Below, in pieces: positions 54,792 through 63,205 of a stretch of DNA of 64,000 nucleotides (positions within the stretch are counted from its first letter, which is position 1; each line of letters starts with the position of its first letter). The stretch lies in NCBI GenBank assembly GCA_016787575.1, contig JAEUUO010000009.1, positions 62,001 through 126,000 on the forward strand, written 5' to 3'. The position numbers and the translations under genes are program-made. The stretch is from Saprospiraceae bacterium. Lineage in GTDB: Bacteria; Bacteroidota; Bacteroidia; Chitinophagales; Saprospiraceae. Under the pieces are notes generated by a model. The model saw only the letters and a program-made list of their open reading frames with translations, was not told where the DNA came from and made no database searches.

Positions 54792-55433
54792 GTGAAAATA
54801 ATATTAACCTATAAATTGATTTTAATTATTTCATTTATATTTAGTTTATTATTAAAAAAAAATTGCAATAGCTCCATAAAATATTTTGAGTTATTTCTTG
54901 GCATTTCTCTATTTTTAGATGCTTTTTTAGGAAGTCTGTTTATATATTTTGGACTTCAAAATGCTTTGATTTACAATATTTTAATTTTAATCCAAGTACC
55001 CTTTTTTTTATATTTGTTTTCCAGTTACTTTAAGGGTCACAGTAATTATATTTTATTTAAGAGAATAATATGGGGAGTTGTAATTTTCTCAATTATAAAC
55101 TTCCTTTTTATTCAGGGTCCCACACATGTTAATAATTATAGTTATTTGCTCGGCATGAGTGTATTGTGCATATTGATTGTAAAGTACTATTATAGTTTAC
55201 TTCTAAGTGAAGTGCCGGTTTCTTTATTTAGCTTACCCTTGTTTTGGCTTTCTATAGGTATTTTATTGTTTTTTACTGCAAGTTTTCCAATATTGGCTTA
55301 TTTAAATATAATTATTGATTCTAATTCAATGCTCACTGAACCTTTATATGATTTAGTTGGGATTGGAAATATTTTTCTTAGTTTAAGTTATCTAATGGTA
55401 GTATTATGTCCCTTGATGATCCCAAAGTCATAA
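54792..55433 (+). CDS. Polytopic membrane protein (6-7 helices) upstream of the kinase
   Basis: The 213-residue protein starts at a GTG (54792); no ATG lies early in the frame. It is almost all hydrophobic, with about seven helices (LILIISFIFSLLL, LFLGISLFLDAFLGSLFIYF, IIWGVVIFSIINFLFIQG, LGMSVLCILIVKYYYSLLL, LPLFWLSIGILLFFTASFP and a last one near 185-210). It overlaps the kinase start by 28 nt, so it is translationally coupled. A natural guess is a sensor or input partner for the kinase, which itself has only one helix (inference). Confidence 0.7.
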   Translation: MKIILTYKLILIISFIFSLLLKKNCNSSIKYFELFLGISLFLDAFLGSLFIYFGLQNALIYNILILIQVPFFLYLFSSYFKGHSNYILFKRIIWGVVIFSIINFLFIQGPTHVNNYSYLLGMSVLCILIVKYYYSLLLSEVPVSLFSLPLFWLSIGILLFFTASFPILAYLNIIIDSNSMLTEPLYDLVGIGNIFLSLSYLMVVLCPLMIPKS

Positions 55434-56212
55434 GACTCATTATTCTGACTGCATTTTTAATGCCCGTTTTATTATCGGGTTTATTAATATGGTTTTTGGT
55501 TTTCTACCAAAAAAAGAAATTGGCTCAGCAACTTGAAAAGAAGGATAGTCTATTACGCGAACAACAACTCATCATCGAAAAACAAGAATCCATTCAGCAT
55601 GAGCGAAACCGGATCGCAGCGGAGATGCATGACGATTTGGGTTCTGGTTTAACAACTATCCGGTATTTAAGTGACCGGGCTTTGCAGAAAGCAAGCTCTG
55701 AAGAAGAGCGGGTTCAAATTGGACTGATTGCATCCCAAAGCAATGCCCTCATTCGAAATATGTCTGAGATTATTTGGGCACTCAATGTTCGTTTTGATAC
55801 TTTGGATAGTTTATTGGCTTATTTAAGAAGGTATGCAGCAGAATTTTTAGATGAACATCACATATCGTTTAGCTGGAATCAAAATGAATTGTTAGAAAAT
55901 TTTCAGTTGAGTGGGGAGGTTCGCAGGAACATTCATCTTACGGTTAAGGAGGCATTAAATAATATAGTAAAGCATTCTGGTGCAAGTTCGGTTCTGATTC
56001 ATTATAAAACTGAAGGAGATACTGCTTTATTAAAAATACAGGATAATGGAAAGGGATTTATTCCGGATACCATATCCTCAGATGGAAATGGGCTTTACAA
56101 TATGAAAAACCGGATGAAGTCTATTCAAGGAAACATTTCAATTCTGCAAAACCATCCTGGCACTGAGATCGTGCTGCAATTTCCGATTAATCCGAAAACC
56201 CCTATAACTTAA
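55406..56212 (+). CDS. NarX/DegS-type sensor histidine kinase
   Basis: The 268-residue protein has one membrane helix (LIILTAFLMPVLLSGLLIWF), a short coiled coil and a HisKA_3 domain with the phosphorylated His75 in RNRIAAEMHDDLGSGLTTI. An HATPase domain follows (HLTVKEALNNIVKHSGASSV with the N box, IQDNGKGFIPD with the G1 box, GLYNMKNRMKSI). It has no periplasmic sensor loop, so input probably comes from a partner. Its stop codon lies inside the palindrome of promoter B. The cognate regulator is almost surely the 56623 protein. Confidence 0.92.
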   Translation: MSLDDPKVIRLIILTAFLMPVLLSGLLIWFLVFYQKKKLAQQLEKKDSLLREQQLIIEKQESIQHERNRIAAEMHDDLGSGLTTIRYLSDRALQKASSEEERVQIGLIASQSNALIRNMSEIIWALNVRFDTLDSLLAYLRRYAAEFLDEHHISFSWNQNELLENFQLSGEVRRNIHLTVKEALNNIVKHSGASSVLIHYKTEGDTALLKIQDNGKGFIPDTISSDGNGLYNMKNRMKSIQGNISILQNHPGTEIVLQFPINPKTPIT

Positions 56213-56249
56213 GTTATATTTTCTTGCTTTTAGGTCTATCCGATCTTTG
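56203..56249 (+). promoter_or_regulatory. Palindrome-type promoter B
   Basis: TATAAC-TTAA-GTTATA (56203-56218) is a perfect 16-nt palindrome that overlaps the kinase stop. TTGCTTTTA starts at 56224, and a GATCTTTG -7-like box lies at 56242-56249. GTTATA to the end of the -7 box is again 31 nt. The ATG of the 56264 gene is 14 nt later. The promoter drives the 56264 gene and very likely the response regulator. Confidence 0.75.
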
Positions 56250-56263
56250 TAAGAAAATAGTTT

Positions 56264-56581
56264 ATGAAACTTATCACCATTTATTTTGAAAGGAATATTA
56301 CAATCGAAATTGAGTTGTATTTTTTAGTAGTGGAACGCATACGGATTAACAATGAACTTGTAAGTTCAAAATTTTCTATTCTTGGACGCGTTCATAATTT
56401 TCATCATGAGGGCCATAATTATAAAGTAGTATTGACAGCCGGCGCATTTGGTTGGTGGTTGGATCTTTACAAAGATGGTTCAGCTCTTATAGAATCTGCT
56501 AAACATGGATGTTTGATCTTATTTTGTATAGGAGTAGGTTTCTTGTTCCTGTTGGATTTATTGCATAAATACATGAATTAG
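56264..56581 (+). CDS. Small membrane protein of unknown function
   Basis: The 105-residue product begins with a beta-strand region (LITIYFERNITIEIELYFLV, SILGRVHNFHHEGHNYKVVL) and ends with one membrane helix (HGCLILFCIGVGFLFLLDLL). I do not recognise it. The gene is directly behind promoter B and 41 nt upstream of the response regulator. Confidence 0.65.
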   Translation: MKLITIYFERNITIEIELYFLVVERIRINNELVSSKFSILGRVHNFHHEGHNYKVVLTAGAFGWWLDLYKDGSALIESAKHGCLILFCIGVGFLFLLDLLHKYMN

Positions 56582-56622
56582 TTAATTTTTATTATACTTG
56601 TACTGAACTTGCTTAGAAATTT

Positions 56623-57249
56623 ATGAAAATAGCAATCCTTGAAGACTTGAAAGATGTGGCCTTGATGTTGCAAGAGCTCTTTAAGGATCAGGAAGATATG
56701 AGTTGTACGCAGGTTTATCATACTGCGGAAGACGCCATGCAGTTTTTAAAGCAACACCCTGCGGATGTTTTAATTGTTGATATTGGGTTGCCCAGGGCTT
56801 CTGGTATTGATGCAATTAATTATCTTATTAAATACTGCCCGGCCATGCAGTTTTGCATGTTTACTGTTTATGAAGATGATGAAAAAATCTTTAACTCACT
56901 TCAAGCCGGGGCGAAAGGATATATACTGAAAGGATCTGATCCGAAGAAAATTATTGAAGCTGTGCGCGAATTGCATCAGGGTGGTTCCCCTATGAGTCCT
57001 AGTATTGCCCGCCGAATATTGGATGTTTTTCAAAAAATGAATTTAAATCCTTCCCCATCTAAATTACCGCTTACCTCAAGAGAATTGGAATTATTGGATT
57101 TGCTTGCAAAGGGATTGTTGTATAAAGAAATTGCCGATCAATTGGGAATAACAACCGGCACCGTTAAACAGCACATCCATAAAATATACGACAAACTGCA
57201 AGTGACAAATCGCACAGAAGCAATTAATTTATACCGATTCGGTAAGTAG
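56623..57249 (+). CDS. NarL/LuxR-family response regulator
   Basis: The 208-residue protein has a receiver domain with Asp53 in DVLIVDIGLPRASG as phosphoacceptor and Lys102 in AKGYILKGSDP, and a LuxR helix-turn-helix (LTSRELELLDLLAKGLLYKE, IADQLGITTGTVKQHIHKIY). It lies downstream of the kinase and between promoters B and C. The TATAAC-N4-GTTATA palindromes fit a dimeric NarL-type regulator. Promoter B would give autoregulation. Confidence 0.93.
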   Translation: MKIAILEDLKDVALMLQELFKDQEDMSCTQVYHTAEDAMQFLKQHPADVLIVDIGLPRASGIDAINYLIKYCPAMQFCMFTVYEDDEKIFNSLQAGAKGYILKGSDPKKIIEAVRELHQGGSPMSPSIARRILDVFQKMNLNPSPSKLPLTSRELELLDLLAKGLLYKEIADQLGITTGTVKQHIHKIYDKLQVTNRTEAINLYRFGK

Positions 57250-57289
57250 TTAATTCATTTTACATTTTATTTGTATTAAATCCATTTGG

Positions 57290-57336
57290 TATAACAAAGG
57301 TTATATTTTATTGCCTTTAAGCACGAGATACTTTTG
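57290..57336 (+). promoter_or_regulatory. Palindrome-type promoter C
   Basis: TATAAC-AAAG-GTTATA (57290-57305) is followed by TTGCCTTTA from 57311 and a TACTTTTG -7 box (57329-57336). GTTATA to the end of the -7 box is 31 nt, the same as in A and B. A TTG in the -7 box is also the first codon of a longer frame, which shows that the ATG at 57370 is the true start of the next gene. The leader is then about 25-30 nt. Confidence 0.75.
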
Positions 57337-57369
57337 TTTCATTATTTATTAATTTTTAAATCTATTAAA

Positions 57370-60300
57370 ATGAAAACAATTTTATCCGTATTTATTTGTT
57401 TTGGATTTTTTTATTCCAAACTCTTTTCGCAGGTTGATTGTGAATCTACTTGTCCGGTTCCTTTTGTAAATTGGGATGCTGTTCAATGTGAGCATTATGA
57501 ACAATTTAGTCCGGGACAGGTATTAATCACGAACGATTGGAAGACTTTTCCAAGTAGTAGCAATCCGCCGTATTATCCTATACCTGCAACTATTCAATTG
57601 GGACATGTAGGTCCGAGTTGGTTATATTATGCCGATTTCACTTGCAATAGCAGTTCAAAGCCGGTGGATAATAATTATTATTTTCGGATTCAACCCAAGA
57701 ATTATCGTTTTAGCACTTCTATGTTTTTCTTTAATGGAAATTCAGGATACTTTTCCATGTTAAATTCAAATTTAGCGCGAGTCGTTAATTTTTATTTTAA
57801 TGGGACCGGTTCTGTATCTGTTTCCAATGCAAACAATACATACATTGGCAGTTTCACATATCCCCAGGGAGAATGGTTTGATTTGAATTTATTTTATCAT
57901 GCTAATGAAGGACGAATTGAAGTATTTAGAAATGATTACAAAGTTTTTGAAGTTAAAAATATTTCTAGCAGTGCTGCAGGATTTCCTTCTGTTGCAAATT
58001 TTTTTACTCACAAACCGGGAGAAGCTTTCTTTTTAGGAGGTTCTTGTCTGGTAATTAGTAATGGAATCTTAGTTACTTGTTCACAGGATTATGTACCGCA
58101 ATGTTTGAATGGAACGAATGAGGAAGTTGGCTCAAATGGTTGTTACGCTGGGCTAGCTGGATACCTAAGCAGCGAAATTCATCCATGCGAAGTGACCAGT
58201 AATCCTTGTGATGATTGTGATGAATGCTTTACGTATAGATTTGATTGTGGAGACCCTAGAACTATTTATTTAACGAGCAGTTATTGCCATGAGGATGTAC
58301 CGGTATTCTCAAAGTCAGCTAAGCAACAAGCAGAAGAATTTGAATGGGAATTTAAGAATAGTTCAAATACTATTATTCAGCCTGAATATTTGAATGGATC
58401 ATCTTCCAACTCAATTAATCCAATTTGCAGGTTTCCTACTCCAGGAAATTACACCATATGTTTTAGAGTATATAAATTTAATGGAGCTGGAAGATATAAA
58501 TTTTATGAGTGTTGTTATGTGGTTAAAGTTGCTGCACCTTGTACGAAGCCACCTAGTTTGTTTGTCAGTGCTTCCAATCCAAATGCAAATTCAGAAGTCA
58601 ATTTTACTACTACGGGTTCAGATATTGAAACTTTTTCGTGGCGTATTGATGATCAGGCAGCCTATTTAGGAGGCGTATCGGCAACAGGCAGTACATTTCG
58701 ATGCGGAATTCCTGCAGGGAAGGAGTGTATTACTGTATGCTTAACAGTTGGTAATGGATGTGGAATGCTTTCCAAATGTTTGAAGGTGTGCAGACCAAAT
58801 TCGGGTTGTGGAACCAAGCCAGCCCCCCATCCACCGATTGTTTATACAGTAAATCAAAACAATGAATTGAGTTTTCAAAATGTTCCAGTAATGGACAGTT
58901 ATCAATGGACTTTGCCTGGTGGATGCACTTTTACAGGAGGCACGAATGCAAATTCTAGATCACCTATATGTAAATTACCAGATCCCAATTGCAGTTATGT
59001 AATTTGTTTAAAAATGAATATTGGTTTTTGTTATACCTATTGTTATTGCTTCACAATAAAACCACAGTTTTCTGGTCAAGTTACTTTTGATCCGGAAGAA
59101 ATGAGTTGTGCCGGAAATGGACAAGAAGTAGTTGTACCCGTTCGCATTAAAAATTTTTCGAGTATGACTTCCGTAGATATTACAGCACTATTAAGTCCAA
59201 CAACAGTTGCAGATTTTATCAGCGCTACAGCAGGGCCAAACATTAATGCAAATGCATTTGCATATCAAATTTTATCATCATCAAAAATTAAGATTGCCTG
59301 GGCTGGAGTCTCAAGTGCTCCAACAACCTTAATAGATAATGACATATTTTGTTATATAAGAGTTAAATTAAAAGGAGCAGCAAATTCATCAGCAACCATT
59401 TCATTTGATCCATCAAGTTATATAGTAAAACAAGATCGTGTAAGCATTACACCAAGTTTTAAAAATGGTAGTGTTTGTGTAAACGGTTCATTCACCATTT
59501 GCGGGAAAATTAGTACGGAGGAAAACAAACCAGTTAAAGATGTTTCAGTTGAATTAATTGGGCAGAGTACCCAAACTGTTAAAACAGATGCTTCAGGTAA
59601 TTATTGTTTTACAAATGTACCAGCTGGAACATTTACCATCAGGCCAAAAAAATTGTCTAATCCTGGCAATGGAGTAGAAATTGCAGATATTGCAGATATC
59701 CAAGGCCATATTTTAGGAAGTTTTATTTTGAATTCACCCTTTAAAATGATAGCTGCCGATGTTGACAATAATAAATCAATTAACACCACTGATATAGGTC
59801 GCATCATTCCTGTGTATTTTAACAAAAACCAGGCATTTGCTGCTGTTGAAAGTTGGCGGTTTATACCAAAATCTTACAATTTTCCAAATGATAAAAATCC
59901 ATTTCAATCCACATTTCCGGAAAGTCGCAGTATTCAAATCAGTAAAAATGAAAGTGGAATAGATTTTACGGGTATTAAAATGGGAGATGTTGATTTAGAT
60001 AGTGATCCACAAAAAATTGTAAGTGGTCCGGAACTGCCTTTAATTACAGAAAGATCCCTAAAACAACAGCCGACACTGGATCTAAAAATAAATAATTCTC
60101 AGGTTATGCCAGGTAGAAAAATAGTTGTGCCTGTGTATGCCAAAGGATTTAAAGGAGTAATTTCTTATGGATTTTCTTTAAGCTGGAACGCTACTAAGTT
60201 GCAATATTCTAAATTAATTTCATTTAACCCGAAATTAAACATGAATACATCAAATTTCAATTTAATAAATGCTGATAAAGGTAAATTGGGTGTTTCGTGG

Positions 60301-60765
60301 TATATTTTAAATGCTGCAGGTATTAGCTTAAATGATAAGGACACTTTATTTTCAATTGAATTTAATGCGATTGGGCAGGATGGCGATTCTACACAAGTAA
60401 GTTTTACTGATCTTCCAATAGCTATGGGATTTTCTAATAATCAAGAAAGTTTTAAACTTAATGTAATGAATGGAACGATTAAAATCCGGACGGTATTAAT
60501 TGGTGTTCATACAGATCAACTTCCTGAAAAATTTAATTTATTTCCAAATCCAGCCAGCAATATAATCCATTTAGATATGGAGGATGGAAATTTAAGTGAT
60601 GCATCCGTAGTGATTGTTTCAAGTGATGGAAAAATTTATCCTGGAAAGCTTGAAATCTATCAGGGACATGGAGTTATGGATATTAGTTTTATTCCTAACG
60701 GTATTTATAATTTGAGAATTGTCTACCAAAATCGGAATTACCGAATCCCATTTTGTAAGTTTTAA
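57370..60765 (+). CDS. Large T9SS protein with cohesin-like and dockerin-like modules
   Basis: Start at the ATG at 57370; the earlier TTG lies in promoter C. The 1131-residue protein has a signal peptide (LSVFICFGFFYSKLFSQ), a laminin-G-like N-terminal region (about 50-220) and Cys-rich PKD-like beta domains (about 230-560). A cohesin-like domain is at about 568-707 (GQEVVVPVRIKNFSSMTSVD). A carboxypeptidase-regulatory-like domain is at about 708-775 (KPVKDVSVELIGQ, YCFTNVPAGTFTI), a dockerin-like calcium loop at about 797-812 (ADVDNNKSINTTDIGR), and a second cohesin-like domain at about 903-1042. The tail is a T9SS sorting domain (FNLFPNPASNIIHLD). It may assemble with other modules on the surface. 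Confidence 0.85.
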   Translation: MKTILSVFICFGFFYSKLFSQVDCESTCPVPFVNWDAVQCEHYEQFSPGQVLITNDWKTFPSSSNPPYYPIPATIQLGHVGPSWLYYADFTCNSSSKPVDNNYYFRIQPKNYRFSTSMFFFNGNSGYFSMLNSNLARVVNFYFNGTGSVSVSNANNTYIGSFTYPQGEWFDLNLFYHANEGRIEVFRNDYKVFEVKNISSSAAGFPSVANFFTHKPGEAFFLGGSCLVISNGILVTCSQDYVPQCLNGTNEEVGSNGCYAGLAGYLSSEIHPCEVTSNPCDDCDECFTYRFDCGDPRTIYLTSSYCHEDVPVFSKSAKQQAEEFEWEFKNSSNTIIQPEYLNGSSSNSINPICRFPTPGNYTICFRVYKFNGAGRYKFYECCYVVKVAAPCTKPPSLFVSASNPNANSEVNFTTTGSDIETFSWRIDDQAAYLGGVSATGSTFRCGIPAGKECITVCLTVGNGCGMLSKCLKVCRPNSGCGTKPAPHPPIVYTVNQNNELSFQNVPVMDSYQWTLPGGCTFTGGTNANSRSPICKLPDPNCSYVICLKMNIGFCYTYCYCFTIKPQFSGQVTFDPEEMSCAGNGQEVVVPVRIKNFSSMTSVDITALLSPTTVADFISATAGPNINANAFAYQILSSSKIKIAWAGVSSAPTTLIDNDIFCYIRVKLKGAANSSATISFDPSSYIVKQDRVSITPSFKNGSVCVNGSFTICGKISTEENKPVKDVSVELIGQSTQTVKTDASGNYCFTNVPAGTFTIRPKKLSNPGNGVEIADIADIQGHILGSFILNSPFKMIAADVDNNKSINTTDIGRIIPVYFNKNQAFAAVESWRFIPKSYNFPNDKNPFQSTFPESRSIQISKNESGIDFTGIKMGDVDLDSDPQKIVSGPELPLITERSLKQQPTLDLKINNSQVMPGRKIVVPVYAKGFKGVISYGFSLSWNATKLQYSKLISFNPKLNMNTSNFNLINADKGKLGVSWYILNAAGISLNDKDTLFSIEFNAIGQDGDSTQVSFTDLPIAMGFSNNQESFKLNVMNGTIKIRTVLIGVHTDQLPEKFNLFPNPASNIIHLDMEDGNLSDASVVIVSSDGKIYPGKLEIYQGHGVMDISFIPNGIYNLRIVYQNRNYRIPFCKF

Positions 60766-60783
60766 CGATTGTGGAAATGATAA

Positions 60784-60811
60784 ATAGAAGCAGGTCTTAT
60801 CCTGCTTCTAT
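60784..60811 (+). terminator. Hairpin after the 57370 gene
   Basis: ATAGAAGCAGG pairs with CCTGCTTCTAT around a TCTTAT loop (11 bp, perfect), 18 nt after the stop. The T run behind it is short, so termination may be partial. Confidence 0.65.
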
Positions 60812-60861
60812 TATCTTTCAAATTAATATTTCATTATTTACCTAATTTAAAATCATAAAAA

Positions 60862-61779
60862 ATGAAAACACAAATTTGCATTATTTTATTTGCATTAAAC
60901 TGTTTGTTAGTTTATTCTCAAAGTTCGAATGAGACTGAAAATTCAACAACGACATCAATTAATGATGATATTACAGTAACTCTTTCTCTTGGTTCCAATC
61001 TTGATCTTGCAGAGGGATTAAAATTAAATTCCTTTTATGGAAGGCTGAGCGCTGTGAAACACAATTTCCTCCAATCACAAAAGGGATGGATTCGAAAAAA
61101 TGTGTTGAGTAAGATGGGAATTTATGGAGCTGTTTATCAAAATAATTACATTACTGAAAACAAGCAAGAATTGCCTCCTGCATATTATTATTCACTTATC
61201 CAAAAACAAAGTCCGACTGAATTCCAATTCGAAAGATCATATTCAAAAATTAAGATACAAAAAACATATAAAAACGTTGGACTGATCCTCACCTTTCCAT
61301 TTAATATTACCAATCACAATCGCCAAATCAATGATCCAATCAACAATTTTTTCTTTACGCCTTTAGATTTTGAGGCAGTATTAACGAGGGAGACAATTAA
61401 CGGGGAATACAATACGCTGTATAAAGATACTATTGTCACCGCTAACTTTAAATTTGATAGTTTGCTTACGGAATATAAGCAAAGCAAGGATTTTGTTGAC
61501 TATTATTGGAATTTTACTAATTTTCAATACTTGTTTAAAGGCAATGATTACGAAGTATTTATTAAGATGACTCCATTAAGTCTAAATTGGAAAGGTGGAG
61601 AAGCAAGATCACATACAGGATATGGGTTTTACTTTGGGGTAATTGAAAAAAGTTTCAATATACGTATTGGAGGGGAGTTTAAGGGCGTTTACGGAGATCC
61701 CAATCCATTTTACAATTTGTTTATAACCAAATCGTTTAAATTAAACAAGTTTGGGAAATTGTTTAAAGAAACTGATTAA
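60862..61779 (+). CDS. Exported protein, probably an outer-membrane barrel; family unknown
   Basis: The 305-residue protein has a signal peptide (ICIILFALNCLLVYSQ) and alternating strands (VTLSLGSNLDLAEGLKLNSF, YKNVGLILTFPFNITN, YEVFIKMTPLSLNWKGG), ending with SFNIRIGGEFKGVYG and NLFITKSFKLNKFGKL. It suggests an outer-membrane barrel or adhesin-like protein, but I do not recognise the family. It follows the hairpin at 60784 and ends convergently, overlapping the next gene's stop by 4 nt. Confidence 0.65.
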   Translation: MKTQICIILFALNCLLVYSQSSNETENSTTTSINDDITVTLSLGSNLDLAEGLKLNSFYGRLSAVKHNFLQSQKGWIRKNVLSKMGIYGAVYQNNYITENKQELPPAYYYSLIQKQSPTEFQFERSYSKIKIQKTYKNVGLILTFPFNITNHNRQINDPINNFFFTPLDFEAVLTRETINGEYNTLYKDTIVTANFKFDSLLTEYKQSKDFVDYYWNFTNFQYLFKGNDYEVFIKMTPLSLNWKGGEARSHTGYGFYFGVIEKSFNIRIGGEFKGVYGDPNPFYNLFITKSFKLNKFGKLFKETD

Positions 61780-62492
61780 TGAACGTAGGCTTTAAGTTTA
61801 TTTTTTTTATTTAATGGAATCAAGTTTGAATTTTCAATTTGATGATAGTAATTTCTAGCCTCAGATATTTTGTTTTCCATTAATAGGATTATACATAAAT
61901 TAAAGATAGCCTCTGTTTTATAAGGATCAGAAGATATTTCAGTCATGTGAATTAAAATTTCCTTAGCATTTTCAGAAAGACCTGATTGCAAGTAAAGGTG
62001 TGAGAGGTATCGCATGGCGATAATGTCTTTTGGATGGGATACTAGGTAACTTTTAAAATAAGCTTCACTTGACTTCAATTGATTATTATCAAAGAAATAT
62101 ATAGCAGTATCCAACGACGTTTTAATTTCCACTTCATTACGGAGGGATACTGATCCTGGTTTTACATATAAACTGGCATAAACTTCTTCTGGATTCAATT
62201 CCTTCGTCTGATCCTTATAAAAAAGCAGATAAATTCCACCAATACCTACAATAACAATCGCTGCGATTCTTACAAATAATAATAAAGTGTTATCAGGTTT
62301 TTTAAGCGCTTGTAGTTGTTGGCGCGTTTCTTGTTCAATAAGATTTGCAGCCAAAGTCTTAGCTGTTTTATATTCAGAAACAGCTTGAGCTAATTCCTGA
62401 CTTCTTTTAATTTCCTGCTCAAATAACTTGGCCTCCTGCGGATCCAATTTACCGTCCAGAAAATCCTCTATCTTATTTATAAGATCATTCAT
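61776..62492 (-). CDS. TPR-containing membrane protein, likely anti-sigma factor
   Basis: The 238-residue protein has an N-terminal helical segment typical of anti-sigma factors (MNDLINKIEDFLDGKLDPQE, SQELAQAVSEYKTAKTLAAN). A single membrane helix follows (LLLFVRIAAIVIVGIGGIYL), then a periplasmic tail with TPR-like helices (LKSSEAYFKSYLVSHPKDII, AMRYLSHLYLQSGLSENAKE, YKTEAIFNLCIILLMENKIS). It overlaps the ECF sigma gene by 8 nt. The pair is the classic ECF sigma/anti-sigma arrangement in which the tail senses a signal. Confidence 0.8.
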   Translation of the reverse strand: MNDLINKIEDFLDGKLDPQEAKLFEQEIKRSQELAQAVSEYKTAKTLAANLIEQETRQQLQALKKPDNTLLLFVRIAAIVIVGIGGIYLLFYKDQTKELNPEEVYASLYVKPGSVSLRNEVEIKTSLDTAIYFFDNNQLKSSEAYFKSYLVSHPKDIIAMRYLSHLYLQSGLSENAKEILIHMTEISSDPYKTEAIFNLCIILLMENKISEARNYYHQIENSNLIPLNKKNKLKAYVH

Positions 62493-63072
62493 GTTTTAGA
62501 GCTTGATGGATCTGAGGATTATTATGAACCAAAGTAATTAACTCCTGTAAACACAGGCTTTTCTTTTTTCGAACCATTCCATCTGATTTATAGTTTAGTT
62601 TGGATGCAATTTCTTCCATAGCATATCCATTAGCCCAATACATCAGGACTTCTTTACAGTTTTTTCCAATATTAGTGAGCAGCTTATCAAGCAAGGTCCA
62701 CTTTTCGCGGTTTAAGATAGAAACCAAACTGCTTTCTTCCTTTGAATCCCAATCATGGGATTCAAGGCTGTCCGTGGTATTAAATTTCATTCTCTTTTTT
62801 GACTCTGCATACCAAAGGTGCTTTGAAATACCCATAAGGTAAGCGGATAACTCTACTTCAATTGTCAAATTTCTATTTGAAAAGACCGATTTAATAAATT
62901 GGACTATCATTTCGTCAAATAAGATCACTGCATCCTCTTCATTTCCATGGTGTCTCAGGACATACCGTTTAATTGCTGCTTTTAATTGAGTATCTGTATA
63001 AATCCATTTAACAACATCGGCTCGTTCTCTTTCCGTTCCCCGAATTTTTGCCAATAGCTCCTGAACACTCAA
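62485..63072 (-). CDS. ECF-type RNA polymerase sigma factor
   Basis: The 195-residue protein has sigma region 2 (VLRHHGNEEDAVILFDEMIV, LSAYLMGISKHLWYAESKKR) and region 4 (GKNCKEVLMYWANGYAMEEI, ASKLNYKSDGMVRKKKSLCL). It is divergent from the secreted TPR gene at 63206 and upstream of its presumed anti-sigma factor. It probably controls that divergent gene (inference). Confidence 0.85.
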   Translation of the reverse strand: MSVQELLAKIRGTERERADVVKWIYTDTQLKAAIKRYVLRHHGNEEDAVILFDEMIVQFIKSVFSNRNLTIEVELSAYLMGISKHLWYAESKKRMKFNTTDSLESHDWDSKEESSLVSILNREKWTLLDKLLTNIGKNCKEVLMYWANGYAMEEIASKLNYKSDGMVRKKKSLCLQELITLVHNNPQIHQALKHE

Positions 63073-63097
63073 TTTGGAATCATTTGAATTGTGAGTT

Positions 63098-63105
63098 CAA
63101 AGTTA
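63098..63105 (-). promoter_or_regulatory. -7 box (TAACTTTG) for the ECF sigma unit
   Basis: On the minus strand TAACTTTG fits TAnnTTTG and lies 25 nt before the ATG at 63072. No clear -33 element was found, so confidence is moderate. Confidence 0.4.
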
Positions 63106-63177
63106 AAATAAGTTACCTCGAAATTAAATAATTATAAAAAATTATTAAATTATATTATGATCTCTCAGGCTTATTCT

Positions 63178-63185
63178 TAAATTTG
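63178..63185 (+). promoter_or_regulatory. -7 box (TAAATTTG) for the 63206 gene
   Basis: TAAATTTG on the plus strand fits TAnnTTTG and lies 20 nt before the ATG at 63206. A TG at 63158 could be part of a weak -33 region. Together with 63098 it gives a divergent promoter pair. Confidence 0.4.
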
Positions 63186-63205
63186 TTTCAATATCAACCA
63201 ACCCG

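Noticed and set aside
57334-57369. TTG start at 57334 for the large T9SS protein
   Set aside because: This codon lies inside the -7 box of promoter C, and the ATG at 57370 gives a proper signal peptide.
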